Notes: a model not told the origin generated them from the letters alone. 33,400 nucleotides of DNA from Mariprofundaceae bacterium (GCA_021734365.1 JAIPJD010000003.1:1-33400); one strand, 5' to 3'; positions 23,440-32,029 are shown, counted from the first letter of the stretch. Made by a program: numbers and translations.

Positions 23440-24162
23440 ATGAAAAAGGCACTCCTTCTCTCTCTCTCCTTACTACTGGCTTCCTGCGCGAGCAATGAGC
23501 TGCTTCCATCCGAATCCGCAAAAATCGACTATGAAAAAGCAAAAAGGATGCTTGATAATGGCGATTACACTAATGCCAACCTTTTTCTGGAAAACTTTTC
23601 CGCCCAGCACCCTTACAGCCAGTACGCCGTGCAGGCAGAGCTGCTTCGTGCCTTCGCTGCTTACAAAAGTCCTCAATACATACTGGCTGAAACACTTTCT
23701 GAACAATTTATTAAACGGCACCCGCGCCATCCCGATGTTGTATATGCCAAATATCTTCTGGCCATGAGCCACTTCAGACAGATCACCAATACCGAACATG
23801 ATCAGACACAGACCCGGCTTTCCATCGAGTCATTTGAGCAACTGCTTACAGAGCACCCCAGGAGCAGCTATGCCAGGGATGGTGCTGCACGCCTTCAAAG
23901 CCTGTACAATATGCTGGCCTCACATGAACTGACCGTCGGAAAATACTACTTCAACAAAGAGCGTTATGTCGCTGCACTGAACCGGTTTCAGGGTATTGTC
24001 AAAAAGCATCAGACCACACCATCCATTGAAGAGGCGCTCTACTATCTTGCTGCATCCTATGCAAAACTCGGCATCAGTGCAGGTGCCCGGGACAGCGCCA
24101 TCCTGCTGCGCCACAACTATCCAAAGAGTGAATGGAGCAGCAAAGCTGCAGAGTTTCTATAG
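23440..24162 (+). CDS. bamD: Outer-membrane assembly lipoprotein BamD
   Basis: Essential lipoprotein of the BAM complex. 240 residues. Signal peptide with lipobox LLASC (lipidated Cys near 14), then TPR helices: SAKIDYEKAKRMLDNGDYTNA, FLENFSAQHPYSQYAVQAELLRAFAAYKSPQYILAE, FIKRHPRHPDVVYAKYLLAMSHF and EHPRSSYARDGAARL, all matching BamD/ComL. ATG 23440 is the only start compatible with the signal peptide; a TTG-initiated extension (23365) would translate the palindrome. No recognisable SD lies before ATG 23440, which is unusual for an essential gene and is probably caused by the adjoining element. Confidence 0.93.
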   Translation: MKKALLLSLSLLLASCASNELLPSESAKIDYEKAKRMLDNGDYTNANLFLENFSAQHPYSQYAVQAELLRAFAAYKSPQYILAETLSEQFIKRHPRHPDVVYAKYLLAMSHFRQITNTEHDQTQTRLSIESFEQLLTEHPRSSYARDGAARLQSLYNMLASHELTVGKYYFNKERYVAALNRFQGIVKKHQTTPSIEEALYYLAASYAKLGISAGARDSAILLRHNYPKSEWSSKAAEFL

Positions 24163-24245
24163 GGCTGCTGATTCACTGCCGAACCATGTACTTTTTATTT
24201 CGATACAGTGATAGCAACAGAAGTATCCGCTCAGCTCTGCTTAAG

Positions 24246-24644
24246 ATGAACAGAGTCCTGCTTCTCATTGTCATCGCTGCTTTTCCGGCATGCAGTGATC
24301 TGGAGAAGAGCGAAATAACCGCGCTTATGGATGCCCGTGATCTGGCCATGAGCCAGCGGAATATTTCCGACTACAGCGCCCTGATCTACAGCAACTATGA
24401 TGATCAGGGACGAAGCAAAGTAGATATTGTTGCCCAGATGGTTGCACTGTTTGATAAGTTTGACAGAGCTGAGATGCGCTCCTACAACCGTCAGATTCAA
24501 CAACTCAATGACGAGCACGCCCGCTGCAATCAATCGTACACGCTAAAAGTACTGGCTGATGGCGAGTGGAGGAAAATTGTTCAGCGTGAACAACTGGCAC
24601 TCACCAGGGACCGTGATGGCTGGAAAATTAGTGGCGGGCTCTGA
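24246..24644 (+). CDS. Small NTF2-like lipoprotein
   Basis: 132 residues. N-terminal lipoprotein signal (MNRVLLLIVIAAFPAC, lipid Cys near 16). The rest (ITALMDARDLAMSQRNISDY, SALIYSNYDDQGRSKVDIVAQMVALFDKFD, then DGEWRKIVQREQLALTRDRDGWKISGGL) has the helix-then-sheet pattern of NTF2/DUF4440-type domains, which bind small ligands. No reaction can be assigned. It lies 83 bp after bamD on the same strand. The SD is weak. It ends five bases from the convergent fadE stop, with no clear terminator between. Confidence 0.75.
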   Translation: MNRVLLLIVIAAFPACSDLEKSEITALMDARDLAMSQRNISDYSALIYSNYDDQGRSKVDIVAQMVALFDKFDRAEMRSYNRQIQQLNDEHARCNQSYTLKVLADGEWRKIVQREQLALTRDRDGWKISGGL

Positions 24645-24649
24645 ATTTT

Positions 24650-27079
24650 TTAGCGGCTCCGTTTTCGCCCGGCCGGAAAATCATCAACCATAATTACCTC
24701 ATGAACCGCGCTGTGCGCCTCACTTAGAAGCGCCGCCTCGTCCTTTGATATCATATCGTCACTTTTCAGGCCGCTGATCCATGCTTCATGACTCTCTGGT
24801 GGCGTATGCTGGTGACCGGCTTCTCTCAGGCGCTTCTCAACCTCGTCGGCCTGAATGGTTAACATCAGCGCATGCTCAAGCCTGCCGACAATATCTTTCG
24901 GGTCGTCCGGCTGATAGATACCATCTACCAGCGCCTCCCTTGTAGCACCCGGCTGCATCATTATTCTGGCAACCTGATGTCCGATATGATCGGATGGCAG
25001 ATGCAGCTGACGCCCCAGAGGAAATATCAGTGCCCTTAACGCCCAGCCAATCATGGCTACCGGAAAGTGGCGAACAATGCCGTAAAGCGCTTCCTGAACA
25101 TTAAACAGGGCATTCTGGCAAGCCCAGTGAACAAGTGGCAGTTCTGCCTCGGGATGACCGGAGTCCTCAAATCGTTTTAATACAGCCGAGCAGAGATACA
25201 TATTGCCGAGTGCATCTGCAAATCGGCCGGAGAGCTTCTCTTTTCGCTTCAGGGCTCCGCCCAGCACCAGCAGTGACAGATCGGCCATGGCTGCAAATGA
25301 CGCGGAAAAACGGCAGAGTTGCCGATAATAACCGGCCACCGGACCGGAAACGGGTGATGGTGCCAGCCAGCCAAAGCTTAGCGCATAGATAAATGATCTT
25401 GCCATATTTGCGGTCACGTAGGCCAGATGCTTCATCAGCAAGGCATCAAACCGCTCCATCCCCTCTTCCTCATCATCTGCATCCAGTGCATTCATCTCAT
25501 CCATCACAAACGGGTGACAACGCATGGCCCCCTGCCCGAAGATGATGAGTGTTCGCGTCAGAATATTCGCTCCCTCAACCGTGATACCTACCGGGATCGT
25601 CTGGTAGACCCCGCCCAGATAGTTGGATGGCCCCAGGCAGATCCCCCGCCCGCCATGTACATCCATGGCATCATTGATCACCTGACGCATACCTTCAGTG
25701 AGATAGTACTTCACAATGGCTGTGACAACGGATGGCCGTTCGCCCTGATCCAGAGCTGAAAGGGTCAGGGTTCTCGCCGAATCCATCATGTAGGTAAGCC
25801 CTCCAATCCGGGCCATCGCCTCCTCTACCCCTTCGAATTTACCAATTGGCAGATGAAACTGTTTACGGACACGGGCATATGCCCCGGTAGTGAGACTGGC
25901 CAGCTTACCACCCCCGCAACTCATGGAGGGAAGTGAAATGCCACGTCCAACCGCCAGCCGCTCAACCAGCATACGCCAGCCATTACCGATCTGCTCTTCT
26001 CCGCCAATGATCCATTCAAATGGCACAAAGACATCTTTGCCTGAATTAGGCCCGTTCAGAAATGCTGAATTGAGTGGATTGTGGCGTCTGCCGATTTCCA
26101 CACCCTTTGTATCGGTCGGAACCAGTGCACAGGTGATGCCAAGGTCATCTTTTTCACCGAGCAGATGATCCGGGTCATAGGCGTGGAACGCCAGTCCGAG
26201 GGTGGTCGCTACCGGCCCGAGTGTGATATAGCGCTTCTCCCAGTTTACAAGGAAGCCCAGCACCTTCTTGCCCTGGTATTCACCTTTACAGACAATACCC
26301 CTGTCAGGAATTGCCCCGGCATCCGAGCCTGCTTCCGGCCCCGTCAGGGCAAAACATGGCACCTCTTCACCGCCTGCCAGCTTCGGCAACAGATGATCCT
26401 TCTGCTCCTTTGTTCCATAGCTCATCAGCAGTTCAGCAGGCCCCAAAGAGTTGGGGACCATCACCGTTACTGCAGCCGTCACACTACGGCTTGCGATCTT
26501 CTGAATGACCTGGGAATGGGCGTAGGCAGAGAATCCAAGTCCGTCATATTCTTTGGGGATAATCATGCCGAAAAACCGGTTGGACTTGATAAACGTCCAT
26601 GTTTCCGGTGAGAGATCATTACGTTTATGGGTAATATCCCAGTCATCCAGCATGCTGCACAGCTCTTCAACAGGGCCGTTCAGAAATGCTTCTTCTTCAT
26701 CTGTCAGCGATGGTGCCGGTGTATTCAGCAGTTTTTTCCAGTCCGGATCACCCTGAAACAGCTCTGCATCCCACCAGACATTCCCCGCCTCCATGGCAGA
26801 GCGCTCTGTCCCGGACATCGGCGGAAGTGCCCGCTTCATATGATTGAACAGTGGCCCGGTCAGCCATTTCAGGCGCAACTCATTTACGTGCAGCGGAATC
26901 ATGCATATCAAAAAGATGGCCCATAAAAATATCGTCAGCCCCGATCCGGTCAATCCAAACACAGGCAGAAGCAGCAGCGTGAAGCCGATGCCAACACTCC
27001 AGTTCATTAATGGCGCTCTTATTCGCGCCAGCAGGAGAGCCAATACCAGAACAAGCACAACCAGGGTCAACCACTGCAT
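24650..27079 (-). CDS. fadE: Acyl-CoA dehydrogenase, FadE type
   Basis: First step of fatty-acid beta-oxidation, passing electrons to the quinone pool via ETF. 809 residues, close to E. coli FadE (814). Hydrophobic segments at about 3-20, 27-42 and 44-62 anchor it to the membrane. The flavoprotein core shows IPKEYDGLGFSAYAHSQVI, CFALTGPEAGSDAG, DVFVPFEWIIGG, ERLAVGRGISLP, DVHGGRGICLG and TVEGANILTRTLIIFGQGA (catalytic Glu). The C-terminal FadE-specific domain is complete. It is 129 bp downstream of fadL on the same strand, making a functional pair of uptake and oxidation, though a stable hairpin separates them. Confidence 0.95.
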   Translation of the reverse strand: MQWLTLVVLVLVLALLLARIRAPLMNWSVGIGFTLLLLPVFGLTGSGLTIFLWAIFLICMIPLHVNELRLKWLTGPLFNHMKRALPPMSGTERSAMEAGNVWWDAELFQGDPDWKKLLNTPAPSLTDEEEAFLNGPVEELCSMLDDWDITHKRNDLSPETWTFIKSNRFFGMIIPKEYDGLGFSAYAHSQVIQKIASRSVTAAVTVMVPNSLGPAELLMSYGTKEQKDHLLPKLAGGEEVPCFALTGPEAGSDAGAIPDRGIVCKGEYQGKKVLGFLVNWEKRYITLGPVATTLGLAFHAYDPDHLLGEKDDLGITCALVPTDTKGVEIGRRHNPLNSAFLNGPNSGKDVFVPFEWIIGGEEQIGNGWRMLVERLAVGRGISLPSMSCGGGKLASLTTGAYARVRKQFHLPIGKFEGVEEAMARIGGLTYMMDSARTLTLSALDQGERPSVVTAIVKYYLTEGMRQVINDAMDVHGGRGICLGPSNYLGGVYQTIPVGITVEGANILTRTLIIFGQGAMRCHPFVMDEMNALDADDEEEGMERFDALLMKHLAYVTANMARSFIYALSFGWLAPSPVSGPVAGYYRQLCRFSASFAAMADLSLLVLGGALKRKEKLSGRFADALGNMYLCSAVLKRFEDSGHPEAELPLVHWACQNALFNVQEALYGIVRHFPVAMIGWALRALIFPLGRQLHLPSDHIGHQVARIMMQPGATREALVDGIYQPDDPKDIVGRLEHALMLTIQADEVEKRLREAGHQHTPPESHEAWISGLKSDDMISKDEAALLSEAHSAVHEVIMVDDFPAGRKRSR

Positions 27080-27157
27080 ACTATATCCTCCAGTCAGGCC
27101 TTTTAACCTTCATCACCATTATAGGCTACTTTCTTTCATGTTTTTTCAACAGCAAAC

Positions 27158-27185
27158 AGAAGAGGAGGCAAAAGCCCCCTCTTCT
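27158..27185 (-). terminator. Stable hairpin between fadL and fadE
   Basis: AGAAGAGGAGGC and GCCCCCTCTTCT pair (12 positions, one mismatch) around an AAAA loop. On the minus strand it is followed by GTTTGCTG rather than a T-run. It may be a partial terminator or an mRNA-stabilising stem that sets fadL above fadE. Confidence 0.5.
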
Positions 27186-27207
27186 GAGAATCAGACCCGG
27201 CTCTATC

Positions 27208-28407
27208 CTAGAAATGATAGGTGAGTGACGCTGCTGCCAGATGCACGTTTGAGTCGTAGGTGCCATTACGCACAATATTCGTGCCGGTCGATACGGTCTG
27301 GTTTCGCGTGGCTACCATTACATAAGTATAGGCAAAATCAAGTGTTGCCTGATCCGAGATATCCACACCATAACCTATATGCAGGGCCTGCCGGTCATTG
27401 CCGGGAAGCAGTGGTGTGAACTCCAGGTTACTGATTGGAGTAGGGTCATAGGTATAACCCAAACGGGCCCGCATGCTGTCGGAATAGGCCCATTCGGCAC
27501 CAAGGCGGAATGCCCATGTCGCCTTCCAGTTTTCAGGCACAGTTAAAGATGGAAGACCGCCAAAGGCAAGGGGTGGGGTATAGGTAAAAGCCAGCTCCTT
27601 AAACTTCTTCCAGTTCACCCAGTCTGCATCAGCACTTATCGTCCAGCTTTCTGCCGGATGAAAGGCGACGCCGATATTAAGCATATCCGGCATGGTTACA
27701 GTAATAGCATTGGCTGAAGTTGTGGCTGTAGCTGTATGGGTTGATGTTCCCTTCGCCTTAATTTTCACTTCTGATCGATAGCTGATGCCAACATTGAACT
27801 GATCTGTTTTATAGAGGGCTGCAGCATTGAAACCCCAACCGTCTCCATTAAAATTCTGTGTCAGGGCAGTACCGTTAAAATCGACCTTATACATATTGAC
27901 GTAGTCAACACCAAACGCCACAGCCAGTTCATCATTGACTCTGTATGCTACATTTGGGTTCACATTAACAGCCTGAAGCCTTCCGTATTGTGCGGCACCT
28001 GCAAAGACTGCAGTTGTTGGCCACTCCATCTCCAGACCAAAGGGAGCATTGATACCGAGACCATATGAAATACCCAGATCATCATTTGTGCCTGCAATGT
28101 AAGTGTGAGGTACAAACAGTGTTTTTTTGTCGGCACTCGCTGTAGACGGGGCGAGTGGATTACTGGCATTGGCAACGAAATCAACTGTTGGCATCACCAC
28201 CACACCGCCAACAGTTACCGCATGACCCTTCTGAAAGGCGAGCCCTGCAGGGTTAAACCAGTTTGCAGTCGGGTCATCGGCAACAGCCGTGAATGCATGT
28301 GCCATGCCCATCGCTTTCACACCCATTTCAGGAATTTGAAACCCGGCAGCCTGTGCATGCACTGCTCCAAAGGCAAAAGCAAAAATTGTCATCAGAATAC
28401 GTTTCAT
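27208..28407 (-). CDS. fadL: Long-chain fatty acid outer-membrane transporter, OmpP1/FadL family
   Basis: 14-stranded outer-membrane barrel for hydrophobic substrates. 399 residues. Signal peptide ends near AQA-AGFQIPE. The N-terminal hatch has MGMAHAFTAVADDPTANWFNPAGLAF, the FadL NPAG motif. The rest alternates polar and hydrophobic residues in strand-sized stretches and ends in Phe (SLTYHF), the BAM recognition signature. GGAGGG precedes ATG 28407. Family members also carry aromatic hydrocarbons, so the substrate is inferred from adjacent fadE. Confidence 0.92.
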   Translation of the reverse strand: MKRILMTIFAFAFGAVHAQAAGFQIPEMGVKAMGMAHAFTAVADDPTANWFNPAGLAFQKGHAVTVGGVVVMPTVDFVANASNPLAPSTASADKKTLFVPHTYIAGTNDDLGISYGLGINAPFGLEMEWPTTAVFAGAAQYGRLQAVNVNPNVAYRVNDELAVAFGVDYVNMYKVDFNGTALTQNFNGDGWGFNAAALYKTDQFNVGISYRSEVKIKAKGTSTHTATATTSANAITVTMPDMLNIGVAFHPAESWTISADADWVNWKKFKELAFTYTPPLAFGGLPSLTVPENWKATWAFRLGAEWAYSDSMRARLGYTYDPTPISNLEFTPLLPGNDRQALHIGYGVDISDQATLDFAYTYVMVATRNQTVSTGTNIVRNGTYDSNVHLAAASLTYHF

Positions 28408-28514
28408 AATCCCTCCACAAGAATCAAGATCGTCTATTTATAGACCCATACCGACAAGATAGGCAAGAAGTATTTGCTGCCTAAATCCGGAAATGAAACA
28501 CTGCTGTCCGGAAT

Positions 28515-29939
28515 TCAGGAAAAACGCATCAGGAAGCGTACGACTTTCTTTGTTCCTTCTGAAAACAGTTTTTCAACATAAAAGCTGCCTGCGATTCGCT
28601 TGTTCACCTCTGCCAGTGTCGGGTACGGGGCTATCATCGCCGCCATGGCTCCAATCTTCATTTTCTGACTGATCGCAAGTATCCATGGTTGAATCAGTTC
28701 ACCTGCATGCAGGCCGACAATGCTCGCTCCCAGAATTTTCCCGTTTTTCTCTGTTACCACTTTAACCAGACCTTCGGTGCGCTTCTCCGCCTGCGCACGA
28801 TCATTCTCTGCAAAGCTCCACTTCAGAACACGGATCTCTCTGCCGGACGCTTTTGCATCGGCTTCACTCATGCCTGCATGTGCAAGCTCAGGATCAGTAT
28901 AGGTCACCCAGGGAACGGCTGAATAATCCACCCTGGCTGGAAGTTTGAATAGCATATTGCGAATTATAATACCGGCCTGATAAGCGGCCATATGTGTAAA
29001 CTGATAAGGGCCTGCCACATCACCAATGGCGAACACCCGATGATTAGACGTTCGCAGCCGGACATCAACATCAACACCACGCGGTGAAAAAGAGATTCCC
29101 GCTGCCTTAAGGTTTAACCCGTCCACATTGGCACGACGGCCCGTTGCCACCAGAAGATGCGATCCTTCAACGCACACTTCATCCCCATCCATCTCACAAC
29201 GCACAGAGACACCTCTGTCGCGCTTCTCAACACGTAAATTGTGGCCACCCTCATAAAAGGTGATCCCCTCATCACGAAGTCGACTAATCACGATTGCAGT
29301 CAGATCAGGATCGTCTTTCATCAGCAACCGGGCCACCTCCATCACAGTAACCTTTGCGCCGAGTCTCCGGTGCGCCTGCGCCAGCTCCATACCGATCGGG
29401 CCACCGCCAATTACAATCAGGTGATCCACAGCATTCCGATTGTCGAATATATTTTCATTGGTGAAACAGGAGACCTGATCAATCCCTTCAATCGGAGGTA
29501 TAAACGGGGATGAACCGGTAGCAAGCACAAAATACTTTGCACGAACCTGCACATCTCCCGCCTGCACTGTATCTCCATCAATAAACCGGGCTTCTGCCTG
29601 AATCACATTCACACCCAGCCCTTCAAAGCGTTCGACCGAATCGTTGGGAGCAATGGCTGCAATCACATCGTGCACATGTTTGTGCACGCCTTCCCAGTCG
29701 ATAGATGCTTCTACCGCCTGAATTCCGAATCCGCCTGCTTCACGCATGCCTTGCGCTTTCTCAGCAGCTGCCAGGAGCGCTTTAGATGGAACACAGCCGG
29801 TATTCAGGCAATCCCCACCCATTTCAGACTTCTCGACAAGCACAACATCTGCACCCATCTGTGATGCGCCAGCCGCCACAGAGAGCCCTCCTGAACCGGC
29901 TCCGATGATGCAAATATCCGTGTGAATCAGGTTTGTCAC
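28515..29939 (-). CDS. MerA/Lpd-like FAD-dependent pyridine nucleotide-disulfide oxidoreductase
   Basis: 474 residues. FAD site IIGAGSGGLS (11-20), redox disulfide GGDCLNTGCVPSK (C44, C49), NAD(P) site VIGGGPIGMELA, second FAD motif VFAIGDVAG and a C-terminal dimer domain. The E3 signature HPT..E reads YPTLAE (Tyr439, Glu444), so the catalytic His of dihydrolipoyl dehydrogenase is missing. Tyr is what mercuric reductase has, but the C-terminal Cys pair and N-terminal metal-binding domain of MerA are absent too. Substrate unknown. GTG 29939 overlaps the stop of the TVP38/TMEM64 gene (GTGA); a membrane-protein/flavoprotein pair of this kind is common. It sits downstream of sucAB in the same orientation. 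Confidence 0.85.
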   Translation of the reverse strand: MTNLIHTDICIIGAGSGGLSVAAGASQMGADVVLVEKSEMGGDCLNTGCVPSKALLAAAEKAQGMREAGGFGIQAVEASIDWEGVHKHVHDVIAAIAPNDSVERFEGLGVNVIQAEARFIDGDTVQAGDVQVRAKYFVLATGSSPFIPPIEGIDQVSCFTNENIFDNRNAVDHLIVIGGGPIGMELAQAHRRLGAKVTVMEVARLLMKDDPDLTAIVISRLRDEGITFYEGGHNLRVEKRDRGVSVRCEMDGDEVCVEGSHLLVATGRRANVDGLNLKAAGISFSPRGVDVDVRLRTSNHRVFAIGDVAGPYQFTHMAAYQAGIIIRNMLFKLPARVDYSAVPWVTYTDPELAHAGMSEADAKASGREIRVLKWSFAENDRAQAEKRTEGLVKVVTEKNGKILGASIVGLHAGELIQPWILAISQKMKIGAMAAMIAPYPTLAEVNKRIAGSFYVEKLFSEGTKKVVRFLMRFS

Positions 29940-30661
29940 AGGCTCCCCCCCTCTGTTGCCGAGCGGCTCTTTCTCAAACGTTTATAAACCACGGGAATCA
30001 TTGATAACAATGCCAGACCACCCAGAGCCGCCATTATTTCAGGTGTCAGAACAGACTTTATCGAAAGCTCACCACCCTGATCAAATACACTGCCCAGACC
30101 GCTGCCTGCCAGTGCATAGACAAACGTCGCCGGCATGATCCCGACGAGGGTTGCAATCAGGTAGACACGAAGAGAGACACCCAGAAATGCCGGTGCAAGA
30201 TTTACGAGCCAGAATGGAAACAGGGGCATCAGACGCAGAACCAGCAGGTAACTCAAGGCATTTTCATTAAAGCCATCCTGCATTTTGGATAGCCATGGTC
30301 CTGCCTTCGCTTTGAGAAAATCACCCATCGATGTCCTGGCAACCAGAAACAGAGCCGTTGCGCCAATGGTTGCGCCAAACATGGCATAAGCTGTGCCAAA
30401 CCATGTACCGAAAAGAAAACCGCCACTCACGGTCATCACCGCACCGCCAGGCAGAGAAAAGGCAACCACGACGATATAGAGCAGTATGTAGGCCAGTGGA
30501 GCAAACAGAGGGTAGGCTGATACCCAGTTATTCAACACCTCACGGTGCTCCCTTAAAGACTCAAAACTGATGAAACGTCCCAAATCCAGTGTTACAAAAA
30601 GTATCATCCCCGTTGCGATAAGAATAAGGGGAACGAATCGTTTGAGCAGCGGGTTATTTAT
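29936..30661 (-). CDS. TVP38/TMEM64 (VTT/DedA-superfamily) membrane protein, probable ATA start
   Basis: Polytopic inner-membrane protein with the VTT core: VAFSLPGGAVMTVSGGFLFG, GATIGATALFLVAR and RLMPLFPFWLVNLAPAFLGVSLRVYLIATLVG. Relatives are scramblase or lipid-carrier-like proteins. ATG 30607 is internal: the frame continues upstream for 18 codons encoding NNPLLKRFVPLILIATG, a basic-hydrophobic start typical of the family. At its head is ATA 30661, overlapping the stop of the preceding small ORF (ATAA). GGGGGTGA, pairing with the anti-SD by one wobble, places GGGGG seven bases before ATA. This gives 241 residues; the ATG alternative gives 223 and lacks spaced SD. Coupled at its end to the flavoprotein gene. 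Confidence 0.82.
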   Translation of the reverse strand: MNNPLLKRFVPLILIATGMILFVTLDLGRFISFESLREHREVLNNWVSAYPLFAPLAYILLYIVVVAFSLPGGAVMTVSGGFLFGTWFGTAYAMFGATIGATALFLVARTSMGDFLKAKAGPWLSKMQDGFNENALSYLLVLRLMPLFPFWLVNLAPAFLGVSLRVYLIATLVGIMPATFVYALAGSGLGSVFDQGGELSIKSVLTPEIMAALGGLALLSMIPVVYKRLRKSRSATEGGSL

Positions 30662-30780
30662 GGCTTCACCCCCAATGTGTAATCAGGTGCCGGATTAAGC
30701 AGACAGGAGGCAGGCTCAATGGCATCAACCGCCCACACTGTGGGAACAGATGCCATGGATATGGATAATGACCAGCGCAT
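30658..30780 (-). CDS. Small secreted-type ORF between sucB and the TVP38 gene
   Basis: 40 residues from ATG 30780, with AGAGAGG then six T before the start. Residues 1-17 look like a short signal peptide (cleavage near TVWA-VDA); the rest (IEPASCLLNPAPDYTLGVKP) has one Cys and is Pro-rich. Its TAA stop (30658-30660) overlaps the ATA start of the next gene, and its last codons carry that gene's SD. It begins 47 bp after sucB. It may be a genuine small exported protein or a leader ORF whose translation opens the next start. Confidence 0.5.
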   Translation of the reverse strand: MRWSLSISMASVPTVWAVDAIEPASCLLNPAPDYTLGVKP

Positions 30781-30827
30781 AAAAAACCTCTCTTCTTTGC
30801 GACTTGGTCGATAGATGGCGCCGGAGA

Positions 30828-31946
30828 TTACAGATCCAGCAGGGCCACGCCTGGCTGCTCCAGATACTCCTTCACAGCTACAAGAAACTGTACTGCCTCA
30901 CGGCCATCAATCAGGCGGTGATCATAAGTAAGTGCCAGATACATCATCGGGCGAATCACAACCTGATCATTCTCTGCAACAGGTCGTTTCTGAATCGTGT
31001 GCATACCCAGAATGGCAGATTGAGGCGGATTCAGAATCGGGGTGGAGAGCAGTGAACCGAATACGCCACCATTGGTGATTGAGAAGGTTCCACCCTTCAG
31101 GTCATCCGGTAGCAGTCCGCCATCCCGGGCCTTCACTGCCAGAGAGCCAATCCCCTGCTCAATTTGGGAAAAGCTTAACTGTCCTACATCCCTGAGTACG
31201 GGTACAACCAGCCCCCTGTCAGTGGATACGGCCACACCGACATCCATATAGTTGTGGTAGAGAATCTCTTCCCCATCAATGTAGGCATTAACCACCGGGA
31301 ATTTTACAGCTGCATGTGCACACGCCTTCACGAAGAAGGACATAAACCCGAGATTAACACCATGTTTCTCTTTGAAACGATCCCTCTGTTTCAGGCGCAT
31401 ATCCATGATCGATTGCATGTTAACCTCATTGAATGTGGTCAACATCGCTGCCGTGTTCTGTGCATTTTTCAATCGTGCAGCGATCCGTTTACGCAGCCCG
31501 CTCATGGCAGCCCGCTCTTCTACTCTTTCGGATAGCCCTGATCCCTCAATGACTTCCGGCATCGGGGCCGGTTTCGTCTGCTTCGGAAGCTCTTCAACAG
31601 CAGCTTCCGCTTTCTGCTGAACCTCTTCCGCCTTTTCAGCAGGTTTCTCTTTGGCCTTAGCTTCCGCTCTCTTCCCGGCTTTGGTTTTGCCAATGGCCGC
31701 TTTGACAGCGGTGTCAATCAGGGCAATCACCTCCCCCGGCTCCACAACCTCATCGACCTGCTTAAAAATTTTCTTCACAACTCCGGCATCCAGTGCCGTA
31801 ATCTCCATGGTGATCTTGTCACTCTCAATCTCAGCCAGGACATCATCCACGGCCACCGCATCGCCCTCACTCTTTAGCCATGCGATCAGTGTTGCTTCGG
31901 TTTCGGATTCTCCAAGGCTGGGAACCCTGATTTCAACATCAGCCAT
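30828..31946 (-). CDS. sucB: 2-oxoglutarate dehydrogenase E2, dihydrolipoyl succinyltransferase
   Basis: Transfers succinyl to CoA in the TCA cycle. 372 residues, shorter than E. coli OdhB (405). Lipoyl domain 1 to about 78 with lipoyl-lysine K44 ([10 protein letters not shown]); Lys/Glu/Ala linker about 80-130; catalytic domain from about 141 ([19 protein letters not shown]) to the end, with [37 protein letters not shown] and catalytic [10 protein letters not shown] (H343, D347). The peripheral subunit-binding domain (SPAVRRL...GTGxxGR type) expected between linker and core is absent. SucB rather than pyruvate E2 is indicated by the catalytic domain and by sucA upstream. GGAGGAG precedes ATG 31946. 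Confidence 0.95.
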   Translation of the reverse strand: MADVEIRVPSLGESETEATLIAWLKSEGDAVAVDDVLAEIESDKITMEITALDAGVVKKIFKQVDEVVEPGEVIALIDTAVKAAIGKTKAGKRAEAKAKEKPAEKAEEVQQKAEAAVEELPKQTKPAPMPEVIEGSGLSERVEERAAMSGLRKRIAARLKNAQNTAAMLTTFNEVNMQSIMDMRLKQRDRFKEKHGVNLGFMSFFVKACAHAAVKFPVVNAYIDGEEILYHNYMDVGVAVSTDRGLVVPVLRDVGQLSFSQIEQGIGSLAVKARDGGLLPDDLKGGTFSITNGGVFGSLLSTPILNPPQSAILGMHTIQKRPVAENDQVVIRPMMYLALTYDHRLIDGREAVQFLVAVKEYLEQPGVALLDL

Positions 31947-32029
31947 AAACTCCTCCAGTTAAAGAAGCGCTGACTTGCTCAGTGCTTCCATGTATTCCAT
32001 GAACGGGCTGCCAATAAATCAGCATCTTC

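Noticed and set aside
28515-29939. Calling the flavoprotein lpd or merA
   Set aside because: The E3 catalytic His is Tyr, and the MerA C-terminal Cys pair and N-terminal domain are missing.
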